A stretch of 23,026 nt of DNA from Alphaproteobacteria bacterium (GTDB lineage Bacteria; Pseudomonadota; Alphaproteobacteria; Paracaedibacterales; CAITNM01): positions 1 through 23,026 of the forward strand of contig CANMNU010000005.1 in NCBI GenBank assembly GCA_947499175.1, given 5' to 3'. The stretch's first letter is position 1. Every line of letters begins with the position of its first letter. Under the pieces are notes generated by a model. The model was not told the DNA's origin and searched no databases. It worked only from the letters and a program-made list of their open reading frames with translations. This document shows positions 21,952-23,026 of the stretch, piece after piece. Made by a program: the position numbers and the translations under genes.

Positions 21952-23000
21952 AAGACCGGCAAGAGCTTGTAAAAAGCAATGATCAGCATTTAAGCAAAAG
22001 ATGCAGAGCTAAACTATTGGATGTAAATCTTTCAAGCTGTTATGTAAAACATAAACTAAATACGGATGATACAGTAACGTTGATGAACGAAATCCGTGAG
22101 ATTTATGCTATGCGGCCATTTCAAGGATATAGGCAGATTACCTGGAATTTGAAGGATTTAGGTTATGAAATCAACCGCAAGAAAGTTTATCGATTAATGA
22201 AATTAATGGGTATAGAGGCAGTTTATCCTAAGAAGAACTTAAGTAAAAGCAATCATGACCATAAGGTTTATCCGTATTTGCTAAAAGAACATCCTGCGTT
22301 AAAACCGCATGATGTGTGGTGTGTTGATATAACTTACATCAAGATAGCGACAGGATTTATATACTTAACCGCATTAATTGATGTGGTAAGCCGCTATGTG
22401 ATGGGCTGGCACACAGCCACGAGCCTTGATACGGAAAGTTGTTTAAGGGCTTTGGAAATGGCGATAGGAAGTGGTTACAAACCGAAGATTATCAATTCAG
22501 ATCAGGGCTGCCAATTCACTAGCCAGGAATGGATTTATCAACTGACGTTACTTGGGGTTAGAATTAGTATGGATGGTAAAGGCAGAGCCTTGGACAACAT
22601 ACCAATTGAAAGGTTCTGGCGTACAGTAAAATATGAAGAGGTTTACTTAAATACTTACGAAAATGTGAAGGAAGCCAGGGCAAGCTTAAATACTTATATT
22701 CACTGGTATAATCACGAGCGCAGGCATAGCGGGATAAATCACCATAGGCCGTATGAAGTGATGATTGGAAAAGAGCAAGCATCGCAATGGTCATTTATGC
22801 AAAGTCCTAAGTTGGCAGAAGGACTAGAAATCAAGGAAAACCAGGCCTGTGGATGTGTGGATAAGTCAAAGACTTACCCACGAAATCCACAAGGCCCAAC
22901 CACCACAAATATTTTAATAGTTAAAGAAAAAAAAGAAATTAAGCAGCAACAGAAAAAAGTAAACAAACCGATGAATCTCTCCTCAAGAAAAGCTGCTTAG
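21948..23000 (+). CDS. IS3-family transposase OrfB (DDE integrase domain)
   Basis: The 350-residue product contains the HTH_21 region (YAMRPFQGYRQI) and the retroviral-integrase-like catalytic core. The core shows Asp127 (WCVDITYIK), Asp185 (NSDQG) and Glu221 (IERFWRT), the D-D-35-E spacing of the IS3 family. All catalytic residues and both inverted repeats are present, so the element may be active. An internal GGGAGG site (21937-21942) precedes the ATG and would allow separate translation, in addition to -1 frameshifting from orfA. The last 50 residues, beyond the core, are low-complexity and basic, and part of that tail is encoded by a large inverted repeat (22844-22896). Confidence 0.92.
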   Translation: MKDRQELVKSNDQHLSKRCRAKLLDVNLSSCYVKHKLNTDDTVTLMNEIREIYAMRPFQGYRQITWNLKDLGYEINRKKVYRLMKLMGIEAVYPKKNLSKSNHDHKVYPYLLKEHPALKPHDVWCVDITYIKIATGFIYLTALIDVVSRYVMGWHTATSLDTESCLRALEMAIGSGYKPKIINSDQGCQFTSQEWIYQLTLLGVRISMDGKGRALDNIPIERFWRTVKYEEVYLNTYENVKEARASLNTYIHWYNHERRHSGINHHRPYEVMIGKEQASQWSFMQSPKLAEGLEIKENQACGCVDKSKTYPRNPQGPTTTNILIVKEKKEIKQQQKKVNKPMNLSSRKAA

Positions 23001-23026
23001 TGTTCTTGACTATGGGGGTCAGTATA

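Larger units (their letters stand above)
21584..23026 (+). mobile_element. IS3-family insertion sequence
   Basis: The element has imperfect terminal inverted repeats: left 21584-21609 and right 23001-23026. The core TGACCCC...GAACA units (21589-21609 versus 23001-23021) agree at 16 of 21 positions. The match extends outward as TATA after one mismatch, up to the last base of the window. It encodes orfA and orfB of IS3 type. The exact outer boundary and the target duplication cannot be fixed, because the window ends at the right repeat. It has inserted into the secreted-protein gene at 21062. Confidence 0.85.

Noticed and set aside
22856..22864. Exact DnaA-box sequence in the IS
   Set aside because: It is a single copy within the orfB coding hairpin and is explained by the inverted repeat there.

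Overview
The window looks like chromosomal DNA of a low-GC alphaproteobacterium, probably a host-associated or intracellular lineage of the Holosporales/Rickettsiales kind. Three things point to alphaproteobacteria: a replication-origin-like region beside hemE, the polar organiser PopZ (DUF2497), and the FtsZ-binding GST-like protein FzlA. Host association is inferred from AT-richness, three genes broken by single-base frameshifts, an IS3-family element, palindromic intergenic repeats, and several secreted accessory proteins (patatin phospholipase, leucine-rich-repeat protein, two others). The lineage itself is an inference.

Bases 1-3981: a leftward core block of yebC, prfA, hemH and hemE, facing a partial rightward gene at the left edge. 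hemE and hemH overlap and encode uroporphyrinogen decarboxylase and ferrochelatase of haem synthesis. Bases 3982-4394: an AT-rich non-coding region with clustered DnaA boxes, most likely oriC. Genes point away from it on both sides. Bases 4371-10077, rightward: a frameshifted, secreted D-amino-acid-oxidase-like flavoprotein whose domain order appears circularly permuted, then popZ, tRNA-Pro(GGG), putA (proline to glutamate) and plsC. The tRNA lies only 15 bases upstream of putA.

Bases 10074-12603: a leftward operon accA-uppS-cdsA with a recognisable promoter. accA feeds fatty-acid synthesis, uppS makes the undecaprenyl carrier, and cdsA uses the phosphatidic acid made by the convergent neighbour plsC. 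plsC and cdsA overlap at their stop codons.

Bases 12604-16295: an accessory segment. It contains hairpin-forming repeats, a frameshifted secreted phytanoyl-CoA-dioxygenase-like gene bracketed by copies of one repeat, a long palindrome, and a 624-residue secreted leucine-rich-repeat protein with a recent internal duplication. Bases 16296-18946: a frameshifted aspartate aminotransferase, a TIGR01777-type nucleotide-sugar-epimerase-like protein and an Smr-domain protein. Bases 18955-20833, leftward: fzlA and a secreted patatin-like phospholipase.

Bases 21062-23026: a secreted protein of unknown function whose 3' part is cut off by an IS3-family element, whose right inverted repeat coincides with the end of the window. 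Three secreted accessory proteins (starts at 13055, 14346 and 21062) share a signal peptide followed directly by Met-Glu. This hints at a family of exported, possibly host-directed proteins, but the function is not known.
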